A stretch of 32,823 nt of DNA from positions 1 through 32,823 of the forward strand of contig CANMLS010000045.1 in assembly GCA_947498785.1 (NCBI GenBank), given 5' to 3'. Origin of the DNA: an uncultured Aquimarina sp. Its GTDB lineage: Bacteria > Bacteroidota > Bacteroidia > Flavobacteriales > Flavobacteriaceae. Shown here piece by piece: positions 16,419 to 25,074 of this stretch (positions are counted from its first letter, which is position 1; the number at the start of each line of letters is the position of its first letter). A program made the position numbers and the translations under genes. The notes beneath the pieces are model-generated. The model worked only from the letters and a program-made list of their open reading frames with translations. It was not told the origin of the DNA and did no database searches.

Positions 16419-17462
16419 ATGTTAGATTATATTGTTGTTGGATTTGGATTATCAGGGTTATCTTTTGTTGAACAATTAGAGTACCATGGCAAATCATATA
16501 AAGTTTATGAAAATTATTCTCAAAAATCATCTCGTGTCGCGGGAGGGCTTTTTAATCCCGTTATCTTAAAACGTTTTACACTTGCTTGGCAAGGATGCAA
16601 ACATATTGAGGAAGCTGTGCCTTTTTATAAAAATATAGAAGCTAAACTTCAGCAATCTTTTGTTACTCGACTTCCGATATTACGAAGATTTAATTCGATA
16701 GAAGAGCAAAATGCTTGGTTCGAAGCATGTGATAAGCCTTTTTTAAACAGATTCCTTTCTTTAGACTTAATTCGTAATACAAATCCAGCTCTAGATATTC
16801 CCTATCAATTCGGAAAGGTAGAACATACAGGAAGAGTTAATATAGAAGAAATGCTGTCTTCTTATGTGCGATATCTTAAAACAAATAATAATTTTGTTAA
16901 TGCTTCTTTTGAGTATAATAAAGTAATTGTAAAAGAGGATGGTGTCGAATATGATGGGATTAAGGCAAAAAATATTGTCTTTGCAGAGGGTTTTGGTGTA
17001 AAAAGTAATCCGTTTTTCAAATATTTACCTTTATATGGTAATAAAGGAGAGTATATTCTTATCAAATCTAAAGCATTGAAATTACAGGAAGCGATCAAAT
17101 CTTCGATATTTATTATTCCATTAAGGGAAGATGTATATAAAGTAGGTGCAACATACAATGATCAGGATAAATCATCAGAAGTTACTAAAGCTGCAAGGGA
17201 AGAATTACGAGAGAAATTAGAACGTTTTATGCATGTTGAATATGAAATTATTGATCAGGTCGCTGGAATAAGACCTACAGTTAAGGATAGAAAACCGCTA
17301 ATAGGAACTCATCCCGAATATCAAAATATTCATATTTTAAACGGCCTAGGAAGTAGAGGTATTCTTATTAGTCCAACTGTAGCAAAAGAACTGTATATGT
17401 CTATAGAACAAAGAATTTCTTTGGATCAAGAGATTGATATTAGACGTTTCGATGCATTATGA
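16419..17462 (+). CDS. FAD-dependent oxidoreductase (DAO family)
   Basis: A 347-residue member of the D-amino-acid/glycine-oxidase-like FAD family. The N-terminal dinucleotide-binding fold is intact (IVVGFGLSGLS, with the GxGxxG glycines at 8, 10 and 13), which also fixes the start codon. Family features near the C-terminus include DQVAGIRPTVKDRKPLIGTHPE and NGLGSRGILISPTVAKEL, which close the FAD site. The substrate cannot be told. The middle (PLYGNKGEYILIKSKAL) suggests an amine or amino-acid oxidase. It begins 15 nt after the gldN terminator and overlaps the convergent DUF983 gene by six nucleotides at the 3' end. Confidence 0.85.
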   Translation: MLDYIVVGFGLSGLSFVEQLEYHGKSYKVYENYSQKSSRVAGGLFNPVILKRFTLAWQGCKHIEEAVPFYKNIEAKLQQSFVTRLPILRRFNSIEEQNAWFEACDKPFLNRFLSLDLIRNTNPALDIPYQFGKVEHTGRVNIEEMLSSYVRYLKTNNNFVNASFEYNKVIVKEDGVEYDGIKAKNIVFAEGFGVKSNPFFKYLPLYGNKGEYILIKSKALKLQEAIKSSIFIIPLREDVYKVGATYNDQDKSSEVTKAAREELREKLERFMHVEYEIIDQVAGIRPTVKDRKPLIGTHPEYQNIHILNGLGSRGILISPTVAKELYMSIEQRISLDQEIDIRRFDAL

Positions 17463-17843
17463 TAAAGGTTTCCTTTTTTTGTAATGCATAAAAAAATTGA
17501 TCCAAATATTCCGTGATAATCGCAATATAACGGGTAAAAAAATAATCATGGTCCCTGTAATTACAAAAAAGGTAATAACTAAGTTTAGTTTTAAGAAGAG
17601 GTTGCTAATAACGAAAGCAGCAACCGCAAAAGCAATACCCACAGGATAACTGACATACATAGCTCCATAAAAAAAAGAAGGCTCGATTTTATATTTGGTA
17701 TCGCAATGACTACATCGATCTTGCATTTTGAGGGTTTGACCTAATTTATAAGGGTTAGATTCCTTATACATGCTTTCTTTATGGCATACAGGACACCTAC
17801 CAGCAAAGATGCTATAAATTTTAGTTCCGTGTAAGAAGTTCAT
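17457..17843 (-). CDS. DUF983-family zinc-ribbon membrane protein
   Basis: A 128-residue protein of the DUF983 family, with unknown function. The N-terminus has a zinc-ribbon pair, CPVCHKESMY (Cys17 and Cys20) and CSHCDTKY (Cys44 and Cys47). The family signature KIEPSFFYGAMYVSYPVGIAF leads into two hydrophobic helices (about 55-80 and 88-108), and the tail is basic (HYKKRKPLS). It is divergent from the ABC-F gene and convergent with the oxidoreductase, overlapping it by six nucleotides. It has its own promoter in the 57-nt divergent spacer. Confidence 0.87.
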   Translation of the reverse strand: MNFLHGTKIYSIFAGRCPVCHKESMYKESNPYKLGQTLKMQDRCSHCDTKYKIEPSFFYGAMYVSYPVGIAFAVAAFVISNLFLKLNLVITFFVITGTMIIFLPVILRLSRNIWINFFMHYKKRKPLS

Positions 17844-17862
17844 AAGCGTTTTTATTCTACCA

Positions 17863-17895
17863 CAAAATTAGTCATCTTTGCACAAAATATTCAAA
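17863..17895 (-). promoter_or_regulatory. Promoter of the DUF983 gene in a divergent spacer
   Basis: On the minus strand TTTG (17892-17895) and TAATTTTG (17863-17870, full consensus) are 21 nt apart. On the plus strand CATCTTTG (17873-17880) may serve as the -7 box of the ABC-F gene, so the two promoters would overlap within about 30 bp. Confidence 0.6.
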
Positions 17896-17900
17896 AGCTG

Positions 17901-19823
17901 ATGTTAAACATACATAACTTATCGATTTCATTTGGAGGAGAATACCTTTTTGAAGAAATAAGCTTCAGGTTAAATGCAGGAGATCGAGTAGGATTGATTG
18001 GTAAAAATGGTGCTGGTAAATCCACCATGCTTAAAATCTTATCCAAAGAACAAGACCCAGACTCTGGTCAGATAGCAATGGATAAAGATGTGAAAATAGG
18101 TTTTTTAAAACAAGATATAGATTTTGTGTTAGGTCGAACAGTGTTAGAAGAAGCCTATGAAGCGTTTATTGAGATAAAAAAAATCGAAAGAGATATTGAT
18201 AATATCAATGCGCAATTGGCAGAACGCACAGATTATGAAAGCGATGCATACAATCAGCTAATTACTGATTTGAGTGATCATACACAACATTATGAAGTTC
18301 TGGGAGGGTATAACTATCAAGGAGAGACAGAAAGAGTATTACAGGGACTGGGATTTGCAAGGGAAGATTTTGGTAAACTAACCGATACCTTTTCTGGAGG
18401 ATGGCGTATGCGAATTGAACTGGCAAAACTTTTATTACAAAACAATGATATTTTATTGTTAGATGAGCCAACAAATCACCTGGATATAGAATCTATAATT
18501 TGGTTAGAGAATTTTTTAAAAAATTATAGCGGAGTAGTCGTTATTGTTTCTCATGATAAAATGTTTCTTGATAATGTTACCAACAGAACGATCGAAATTT
18601 CTTTGGGACGAATCTATGACTATAATAAACCATATTCTAAATACCTTATACTTCGTAAAGAAATTCGAGAACAACAGCTAGCTACTCAAAAAAATCAATC
18701 GAAGCAAATAGAGCAAACAGAAAAGTTAATCGAGAAATTTAGGGCCAAAGCTTCCAAAGCTTCCATGGCACAATCACTAATCAAAAAATTAGATAAGATT
18801 GATAGAATAGAGGTGGATGAAGATGATAATGCGGTGATGAATATCAGTTTCCCTATTAATATACAGCCAGGAAAAGTGGTAATAGAAGCAGATGGTGTGG
18901 GAAAAAGTTATGGAGATAAAGAAATTCTTAAAGATATTGATTTACTTGTAGAGCGAGGGTCAAAAATAGCTTTTGTTGGTCAGAATGGACAAGGTAAATC
19001 TACCTTGGCCAAAATTATAATTGATGAAATACCTTATGACGGAGAGTTTAAATTAGGACACAATGTACAAATAGGATATTTTGCTCAAAATCAATCAGAA
19101 TATCTGGATGGAGAATTAACCGTTCATGATACTATGATACATGCAGCAGATGAGAAAACACGTAGTAAAGTACGTGATATGTTAGGTTCATTCCTATTTA
19201 GAGGAGATGAAGTAGATAAAAAAGTAAAGGTTCTTTCTGGAGGTGAGCGAAACCGATTGGCATTATGTAAAATGTTATTGCAACCATTTAATGTATTGGT
19301 AATGGATGAACCCACGAACCATTTGGATATTAAATCCAAAAATGTATTAAAAGAAGCTCTGAAAAATTTTGAAGGCACTCTGATTTTGGTATCACATGAT
19401 AGAGATTTTTTACAAGGATTAAGCAATACCGTGTATGAGTTTAAAAACAAAAAAATCAAAGAATATCTAGGGGATATAAACTTTTATCTGGAAGAACGAA
19501 GACTAAATGATCTTCGAGAAATCGAAAAGAAAGATAAGTTGGTCAAATCTGTTTCTGATACAAAAGAAAATGCAAAACAATCCTATCAGGATCAGAAAAA
19601 ACTTAAGTCACTGAATAATAAGTTGAGTAATATAGAGTCTAAAATCAATAAACTCGAAAGAGAAATCAAGGAGATTGATGTAGAATTAGCTATTAATTAT
19701 GATCAGACCATAGCACAAGCAGGCTTTTTTGATGATTATCAGAAAAAAAAGGATATATTATCTTCTTTGATGGGGGATTGGGAAATATTACAAGAAGAAA
19801 TTGATGCTTTAAATACGATTTAA
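17901..19823 (+). CDS. ABC-F family ATPase
   Basis: ABC-F proteins are soluble twin-ATPase factors without membrane domains that act on the ribosome E site (EttA, Uup, YbiT and YheS classes). The 640-residue protein has two complete nucleotide-binding domains. The first has Walker A GKNGAGKST (34-42), signature FSGGWRMRIELAKLL and Walker B ILLLDEPTNHLD. The second has Walker A GQNGQGKST, signature LSGGERNRLALCKMLL and Walker B VLVMDEPTNHLD. A charged inter-domain linker (near 250-290) carries QLATQKNQSKQIEQTEKLIEKF. A C-terminal coiled coil (about 540-640) resembles that of Uup. The Uup-like label is likely, but an antibiotic-resistance ABC-F cannot be excluded from sequence alone. Confidence 0.93.
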   Translation: MLNIHNLSISFGGEYLFEEISFRLNAGDRVGLIGKNGAGKSTMLKILSKEQDPDSGQIAMDKDVKIGFLKQDIDFVLGRTVLEEAYEAFIEIKKIERDIDNINAQLAERTDYESDAYNQLITDLSDHTQHYEVLGGYNYQGETERVLQGLGFAREDFGKLTDTFSGGWRMRIELAKLLLQNNDILLLDEPTNHLDIESIIWLENFLKNYSGVVVIVSHDKMFLDNVTNRTIEISLGRIYDYNKPYSKYLILRKEIREQQLATQKNQSKQIEQTEKLIEKFRAKASKASMAQSLIKKLDKIDRIEVDEDDNAVMNISFPINIQPGKVVIEADGVGKSYGDKEILKDIDLLVERGSKIAFVGQNGQGKSTLAKIIIDEIPYDGEFKLGHNVQIGYFAQNQSEYLDGELTVHDTMIHAADEKTRSKVRDMLGSFLFRGDEVDKKVKVLSGGERNRLALCKMLLQPFNVLVMDEPTNHLDIKSKNVLKEALKNFEGTLILVSHDRDFLQGLSNTVYEFKNKKIKEYLGDINFYLEERRLNDLREIEKKDKLVKSVSDTKENAKQSYQDQKKLKSLNNKLSNIESKINKLEREIKEIDVELAINYDQTIAQAGFFDDYQKKKDILSSLMGDWEILQEEIDALNTI

Positions 19824-19956
19824 TTTGGTTTTTAAATTTTTAGAGAATTCATAAAAATAAGTGTATAATTTACATTTTTAATATTTTAAACATGTTTTTT
19901 TGAGAATAGGTATTAATAAAGGCGAATCCTTTTAAAATTTTACGAAAAGAAAATGT

Positions 19957-19964
19957 TACCTTTG
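19957..19964 (+). promoter_or_regulatory. Candidate -7 box upstream of the marR gene
   Basis: TACCTTTG is a full match to TAnnTTTG about 80 nt before the marR start. The -33 region is only T-rich. A second full match, TATTTTTG, lies at 20010-20017, so the true start of transcription is uncertain. Confidence 0.4.
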
Positions 19965-20045
19965 CGATATTTTTACAATGAGTATCAGGCAGAACTAGAA
20001 TTTTATGGATATTTTTGCGTTTGATAATTTAAAGAAAAGGTATTT

Positions 20046-20504
20046 ATGAATGATACAAAAGCCATAGATTTAAATGCTCATGCATTATCCTGGGTAGGTA
20101 AGATTCACTATGATTTTGGGTTTTTAGTTCAAAAAGCATTTGGAGAAAATGGATTGGATTTATCCAAAGAACAATGGAGTGTCTTAAAACGCTTACATGT
20201 AGATGATGGACAACCACAAAATGACCTTGCATTTATTACGCATCGTGACAAAACATCCATGACTAGATTAGTGAATACCATGGAAAGTAAGAATCTTGTT
20301 GTTCGAAAAAGCGATGAAAATGATAGAAGGGTTAATCGTATTTTTTTGACGGATTATGGAAAAGAAGTTATTGAAAAAGTACAGCCTATTATGTATAATC
20401 TTATTCCTGCAGTTCAAGAAAGTTTAAGTAATGAAGAGATCGAAACGTTGATAACGGTGTTGAAAAAAGTAAGATCAAAGATTGCGGAAATAGCTGAAGA
20501 ATAA
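20046..20504 (+). CDS. MarR-family transcriptional regulator
   Basis: A 152-residue winged-helix regulator of the MarR family, probably a dimer that senses phenolic or other small ligands. The helical dimer arms flank the DNA-binding core. The recognition-helix region is LAFITHRDKTSMTRLVNTMESKNLVVRK and the wing contains DENDRRVNRIFLTDYG. It is followed by a terminator and then, 163 nt after its stop, by the RND efflux operon on the same strand. It is likely the local regulator of that operon, and a palindrome at 20640-20656 is a candidate operator. It has its own promoter region and is not in the efflux transcript unless read-through occurs. Confidence 0.92.
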   Translation: MNDTKAIDLNAHALSWVGKIHYDFGFLVQKAFGENGLDLSKEQWSVLKRLHVDDGQPQNDLAFITHRDKTSMTRLVNTMESKNLVVRKSDENDRRVNRIFLTDYGKEVIEKVQPIMYNLIPAVQESLSNEEIETLITVLKKVRSKIAEIAEE

Positions 20505-20533
20505 AACATTAGTGTCATATTTTACTGTTAAAA

Positions 20534-20560
20534 ACACCTATTTCAGTAGGTGTCTTTTTT
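20534..20560 (+). terminator. Terminator after the marR gene
   Basis: ACACCTA (20534-20540) and TAGGTGT (20547-20553) form a perfect 7-bp stem with a 6-nt loop, followed by a run of six T. It separates marR from the efflux operon. Confidence 0.8.
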
Positions 20561-20623
20561 GAAGTAAATCGTAGTTATTTAACTTTTATGAGTTTTTTAA
20601 CTGCACAGCACTACTATCGTTGA

Positions 20624-20631
20624 TAGTTTTG
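20624..20631 (+). promoter_or_regulatory. Candidate -7 box of the RND efflux operon
   Basis: TAGTTTTG is a full match to TAnnTTTG and lies 36 nt before the chosen start of the adaptor gene. No good TTG is seen at the -33 position. The palindrome at 20640-20656 would cover the start of transcription. Confidence 0.4.
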
Positions 20632-20639
20632 TATGCGAT

Positions 20640-20656
20640 TTTGTACCAAGTACAAA
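20640..20656 (+). promoter_or_regulatory. Palindrome likely to be the MarR operator
   Basis: TTTGTAC and GTACAAA flank a CAA centre, giving a perfect 7-bp dyad of 17 nt. An overlapping second dyad, CAAAT-ACA-ATTTG, occupies 20653-20665, right up to the start codon at 20668. Size and position between -7 box and start fit a MarR-dimer site, but binding is inferred. Confidence 0.45.
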
Positions 20657-20667
20657 TACAATTTGTT

Positions 20668-21831
20668 ATGAGAAATATTATACTTTCTATTCTTGGATTA
20701 TTGTTAATAATAGCTGCAATTTTTACTTCCATAAAAATTATTGATAATAAGAAAAGGCCTAAATCTAAGTCCGCAAAAGTAATTAAAACTGTTTTTGTTG
20801 ATACCGTAAAAAATACAACGATCCCCATTCAAATTCCTGCTAATGGTAATTTAACTGCAAAAAGGAGATTGGAGTTATACTCAGAGGTTCAGGGTGTTTT
20901 TAGAGGAGGGAGCCAACTCTTTAAAACAGGTCAAAAATATAAACGTGGACAAGCACTAATACGAATTGACGCCTCAGAGTATTATGCAAGTGTACAGTCG
21001 GCAAAAAGTAATCTATATAATCTGATCACATCGATTATGCCAGATTTGCGATTAGATTATCCAGAAATTTACGATAAATGGCAGGGATACCTTAATGCTT
21101 TCGATATGAGCAAAGCGACACCAAAATTACCTGAAATTACTTCGGATAAAGAAAAATATTTTATAGCAGGTAGAAATATATTTACAACTTTTTATAATGT
21201 AAAAAATCAAGAACAACGTTTGGCAAAGTATACTATTTCTGCTCCTTTTGAAGGAGTGCTAACAGAAGCTTTGGTGACAGAGGGAACTCTAATTAGACAA
21301 GGACAAAAACTTGGAGAATATATAGATACAAGTACATATGAAATGCAAGTCGCTATTGGAAAAGAGTATGGTGATTTACTCCAGATAGGAGAATCGGTAG
21401 AACTTTTTAATCTTAATAAAACGAAAACATATACAGGGAAAGTATCCAGAATTAATGGTAGTGTTAATCAAGCTACACAAACCATAACTACTTTTATCGA
21501 AGTTACCGACTCATCGCTTAGAGAAGGGATGTATCTAGAAGCTAACCTTGATGCTAAAAAGGAAGAAAATGCTATAGAGATTGATAGAGGGTTACTTCAA
21601 GAAGGAGATAAGATATTTGTTGTTAGAGATAGTATTCTTGATATTATAGATGTAAATCCAGTGTATTTCTCCGATAAGAAAGTAGTACTTAAAGGAATTC
21701 CCGAAGAAACCACTATATTATCCAAAAATATTCCAGGAGCGTATGCGGGAATGCTGGTCAGAATCTATCAAGAAAATAAAAACAATAATGTGTTTAGTGA
21801 TACTGCTACGAATACAAGTATAAAACAATAG
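20668..21831 (+). CDS. RND efflux periplasmic adaptor subunit
   Basis: HlyD/AcrA-type membrane fusion protein of a tripartite pump. I chose the ATG at 20668 (387 aa), because the product then begins MRNIILSILGLLLIIAAIF, a signal anchor. An upstream ATG at 20620 would add 16 residues inside the promoter and operator region. The lipoyl-like half motifs are seen in IPIQIPANGNLTAKRRLELYSEVQGVF and YTISAPFEGVLTEALVTEGTLIRQGQKL. The hairpin between them is short (about 100-190). Beta-barrel and membrane-proximal parts follow (VAIGKEYGDLLQIGESVELF). It precedes the pump gene by two bases. Confidence 0.9.
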   Translation: MRNIILSILGLLLIIAAIFTSIKIIDNKKRPKSKSAKVIKTVFVDTVKNTTIPIQIPANGNLTAKRRLELYSEVQGVFRGGSQLFKTGQKYKRGQALIRIDASEYYASVQSAKSNLYNLITSIMPDLRLDYPEIYDKWQGYLNAFDMSKATPKLPEITSDKEKYFIAGRNIFTTFYNVKNQEQRLAKYTISAPFEGVLTEALVTEGTLIRQGQKLGEYIDTSTYEMQVAIGKEYGDLLQIGESVELFNLNKTKTYTGKVSRINGSVNQATQTITTFIEVTDSSLREGMYLEANLDAKKEENAIEIDRGLLQEGDKIFVVRDSILDIIDVNPVYFSDKKVVLKGIPEETTILSKNIPGAYAGMLVRIYQENKNNNVFSDTATNTSIKQ

Positions 21832-21833
21832 GT

Positions 21834-24800
21834 ATGCGTAAAATTATTGCTTTTTTTATTAAGTATCATGTTGCAGTAAATGTGATTGTACTTGCTTTTT
21901 TTGCTTTTGGTATTGTTGGAGCACTTTCATTAAAATCTTCCTTCTTTCCATTAATTGATTCCAAAGATATTAATATAAGTATTATATATCCTGGAGCATC
22001 ACCTTTAGAAGTAGAAGAAGGTATTATATTAAAAATAGAAGATAATCTCAAAGGTCTGGATGGTGTAGAGCGTATAACTTCTACCTCAAGAGAGAATAGC
22101 GGAACTATAAATATTGAAATCGAAAAAGGGAAAAATATCGATTTCATGTTGTTAGAGGTGAAGAATGCGGTAGATCGTGTGCCTTCATTTCCAACAGGAA
22201 TGGAACCTTTGATTGTAGCAAAGCAGGAAGCAATTCGACCTACGATCAATTTTTCTATAAGTGGAGATAATATACCTTTGTCAACTCTTAAAGAGATAAC
22301 GCATCAGGTAGAAAATGATCTAAGAGGGATAGGTGGGATTTCCCAAATTTCTATAAGTGGTTATCCAGCAGAAGAAATCGAAATAGCTATAAACGAAAAA
22401 AACTTACTGGCGTATAATCTTAGTTTTACAGAAATAGCACAGGCAGTAAGTAGGACTAATATTTTAACAACAGGAGGAACCATCAAAACCGATACCGAAG
22501 AGTATCTTATAAGAGCAAATAACCGCTCGTATTATGGTAACGAACTTTCTAATTTGATTGTGCGTGCAGATGATACGGGTAGGATAATACGATTAAAAGA
22601 TGTTGCCGAGATTCGAGATCGTTTCTCAGAGACTCCTAACGCTACTTATTTTAATGGAGACCTATCAGTTAATGTCCAAATAACAAGTACGAATACAGAG
22701 GATCTGATTTCATCAGCAGAAAAGACCAAAGCATATATAGCAGATTTCAATCAGAAGTATAATAATGTACAACTCAATGTAGTTAGTGATCGATCTATTG
22801 CCTTAGTTCAACGTACAGAGCTTCTTACAGAAAATGCAATAATAGGAATGCTATTGGTACTCATCTTTTTGTCCTTGTTTCTTAATACAAGACTGGCGTT
22901 TTGGGTTGCTTTTGGGCTTCCCGTAGCGTTTTTAGGGATGTTCATTTTTGCGGGAATCTTTGATGTCACTATTAATGTATTATCCTTATTTGGGATGATT
23001 ATAGTAATAGGAATCTTAGTTGATGATGGTATTGTAATCGCCGAAAATATTTATCAGCATTATGAAAAAGGAAAAAGCCCTGTTCAAGCGGCAATAGATG
23101 GTACAATGGAGGTGATACCACCTATCATTTCTGCAATTATTACTACGATACTTGCTTTTGGAATCTTTTTATTCCTAGAAGGTAGGATAGGGGAGTTTTT
23201 TGGAGAGGTTTCAGTAGTGGTGATTCTTACACTTACCGTATCTTTGATAGAGGCATTGATTATTTTGCCAGCTCACTTGGCACATTCCAAGGCACTTAAG
23301 AAACATGACTCTAAGCCAAAAACAAGTATAGGTCAATTGTTTGCAAAACTACGCTATATCAATACTTTTGGAGACGCTATTATGCGTTGGTTGAGGGATA
23401 AAGTATATAGTCCAGCACTACGTTTTGCGTTACAAAACAAACTTTTTACATTCTCTCTTTTTGTTGTGCTTCTTATTCTAACTTTAGGGAGTGTTGGTGG
23501 TGGAATAGTTAGGACAGCCTTTTTTCCGCAGATAGCAAGTGATCGCTTGGTAATTAATCTGGTAATGCCCAATGGTACTAATGAGAAAGTAACGGATAGT
23601 ATTATTTCTTTAATAGCAGAAAAAGCTTGGGAAGTCAATGAAGAACTTACTAGAGAATATCTTAAAGGTGAAGAGTACGAAGATAAAGTACTATTTGAAA
23701 ATGTAATCACTAATATAGGTCCTGGATCAGCAACAGCTTCTTTGGTTGTTAATTTGTTGCCAGGAGAAGAACGTCCTGATACTGTAGCATCTTCTATCGT
23801 CACAAACCTTATTAGGGAAAAAATGGGAGAAGTTACAGGAGTAGAAAGTTTGGTGTATGGTAGTGGTGGTAACTTTGGTGGTAGACCTGTTTCTGTTTCT
23901 TTATTAGGAAATAATATTCAAGAACTCAAAGCAGCCAAAGCAGAACTAAAAGACGCGTTGGTTAATAATGTATTACTAAAGGATATTACCGATAATGATC
24001 CTGCAGGAATTAAAGAGATTCGAATAGAACTAAAGGAAAATGCATATTTACTGGGGTTAAATCTTCGTGATGTAATGGCGCAGGTTCGTGCAGGGTTTTT
24101 TGGAGTACAGGCACAACGTTTTCAAAGAGGACAAGACGAAATACGAGTTTGGGTACGATATGATCGTGATAACCGTTCCTCTGTCTCTAATTTGGATGAT
24201 ATGCGTATAACTACGATAAGTGGAGATCGAGTGCCGCTTAATGAGATTGCAGTGTATAGCATAGAAAGAGGAGATGTTGCAGTTAACCATTTGGATGGAC
24301 GTCGAGAAATACAAATTTCTGCGGATTTAAAAGATGTAGAAACCACAAGTGCTACAGATATTATGCAGGGGATACGTACGGTAACCATACCAGAAATAAT
24401 TTCAAAATATCCAACCGTTACTCCTTCCTATGAAGGGCAGAATCGTGAGGCAGGTAAACTTTTGGGATCACTTAGACCAGTAGGACTTACGGTATTGGCA
24501 TTAATCTATATGACCATTGCATTTACCTTTAGAAGTTATAGTCAGCCATTATTACTATTGTTACTTATTCCATTAAGCTTACCAGCTGTGGCATTTGGTC
24601 ACTGGGCACATAATTTTCCAATCAATATTTTATCAATGCTAGGGATTATAGCGCTTATTGGAATTATGGTTAATGATGGTCTGGTTCTTATAGGTAAATT
24701 TAATAATAACCTTCGGGAAGGTTTGTCTTTTGATGAAGCTATTTATGAGGCAGGTCGGTCCCGCTTCCGTGCTATTTTCTTAACATCACTTACAACAATA

Positions 24801-25064
24801 GCTGGGTTAGCACCATTGATTTTTGAAGAAAGTCGTCAAGCAAAATTTCTTATTCCTATGGCTATTTCTATTGCTTATGGTATTGGTTTTGCTACTGTGC
24901 TCACATTGTTGCTATTACCCCTATTTTTATCCTTCAGCAATAGTGTAAAAGTAAGTTTAAAATGGTTATTTACAGGGAATAAGATAACCAAAGAAGAAGT
25001 GGAAAGGGTCATTAAAGAACAAAAAGAAGAGGATGAAGAACAACATCGTGAATTGCAAGTATAA
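21834..25064 (+). CDS. RND-family efflux pump permease
   Basis: A 1076-residue inner-membrane proton-driven pump of the AcrB/HAE1-like RND superfamily. The N-terminal helix is followed by the periplasmic porter domain (FPLIDSKDINISIIYPGASPLEVEEGI). The transmembrane bundle follows, with the proton-relay aspartates in ILVDDGIVIAENIY. A second half of the same plan follows, with the equivalent segment IMVNDGLVLIGKFNNN. The length suits a full pump. The substrate cannot be read from the sequence. It starts two bases after the adaptor stop and is followed by the TolC gene after 10 nt. Confidence 0.95.
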   Translation: MRKIIAFFIKYHVAVNVIVLAFFAFGIVGALSLKSSFFPLIDSKDINISIIYPGASPLEVEEGIILKIEDNLKGLDGVERITSTSRENSGTINIEIEKGKNIDFMLLEVKNAVDRVPSFPTGMEPLIVAKQEAIRPTINFSISGDNIPLSTLKEITHQVENDLRGIGGISQISISGYPAEEIEIAINEKNLLAYNLSFTEIAQAVSRTNILTTGGTIKTDTEEYLIRANNRSYYGNELSNLIVRADDTGRIIRLKDVAEIRDRFSETPNATYFNGDLSVNVQITSTNTEDLISSAEKTKAYIADFNQKYNNVQLNVVSDRSIALVQRTELLTENAIIGMLLVLIFLSLFLNTRLAFWVAFGLPVAFLGMFIFAGIFDVTINVLSLFGMIIVIGILVDDGIVIAENIYQHYEKGKSPVQAAIDGTMEVIPPIISAIITTILAFGIFLFLEGRIGEFFGEVSVVVILTLTVSLIEALIILPAHLAHSKALKKHDSKPKTSIGQLFAKLRYINTFGDAIMRWLRDKVYSPALRFALQNKLFTFSLFVVLLILTLGSVGGGIVRTAFFPQIASDRLVINLVMPNGTNEKVTDSIISLIAEKAWEVNEELTREYLKGEEYEDKVLFENVITNIGPGSATASLVVNLLPGEERPDTVASSIVTNLIREKMGEVTGVESLVYGSGGNFGGRPVSVSLLGNNIQELKAAKAELKDALVNNVLLKDITDNDPAGIKEIRIELKENAYLLGLNLRDVMAQVRAGFFGVQAQRFQRGQDEIRVWVRYDRDNRSSVSNLDDMRITTISGDRVPLNEIAVYSIERGDVAVNHLDGRREIQISADLKDVETTSATDIMQGIRTVTIPEIISKYPTVTPSYEGQNREAGKLLGSLRPVGLTVLALIYMTIAFTFRSYSQPLLLLLLIPLSLPAVAFGHWAHNFPINILSMLGIIALIGIMVNDGLVLIGKFNNNLREGLSFDEAIYEAGRSRFRAIFLTSLTTIAGLAPLIFEESRQAKFLIPMAISIAYGIGFATVLTLLLLPLFLSFSNSVKVSLKWLFTGNKITKEEVERVIKEQKEEDEEQHRELQV

Positions 25065-25074
25065 TACCCATGTT

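Noticed and set aside
23354..23803. 149-codon minus-strand open frame opposite the RND pump gene
   Set aside because: Fully within the pump gene and of unnatural composition (Ser/Thr/Ile-rich). It is not a real gene.
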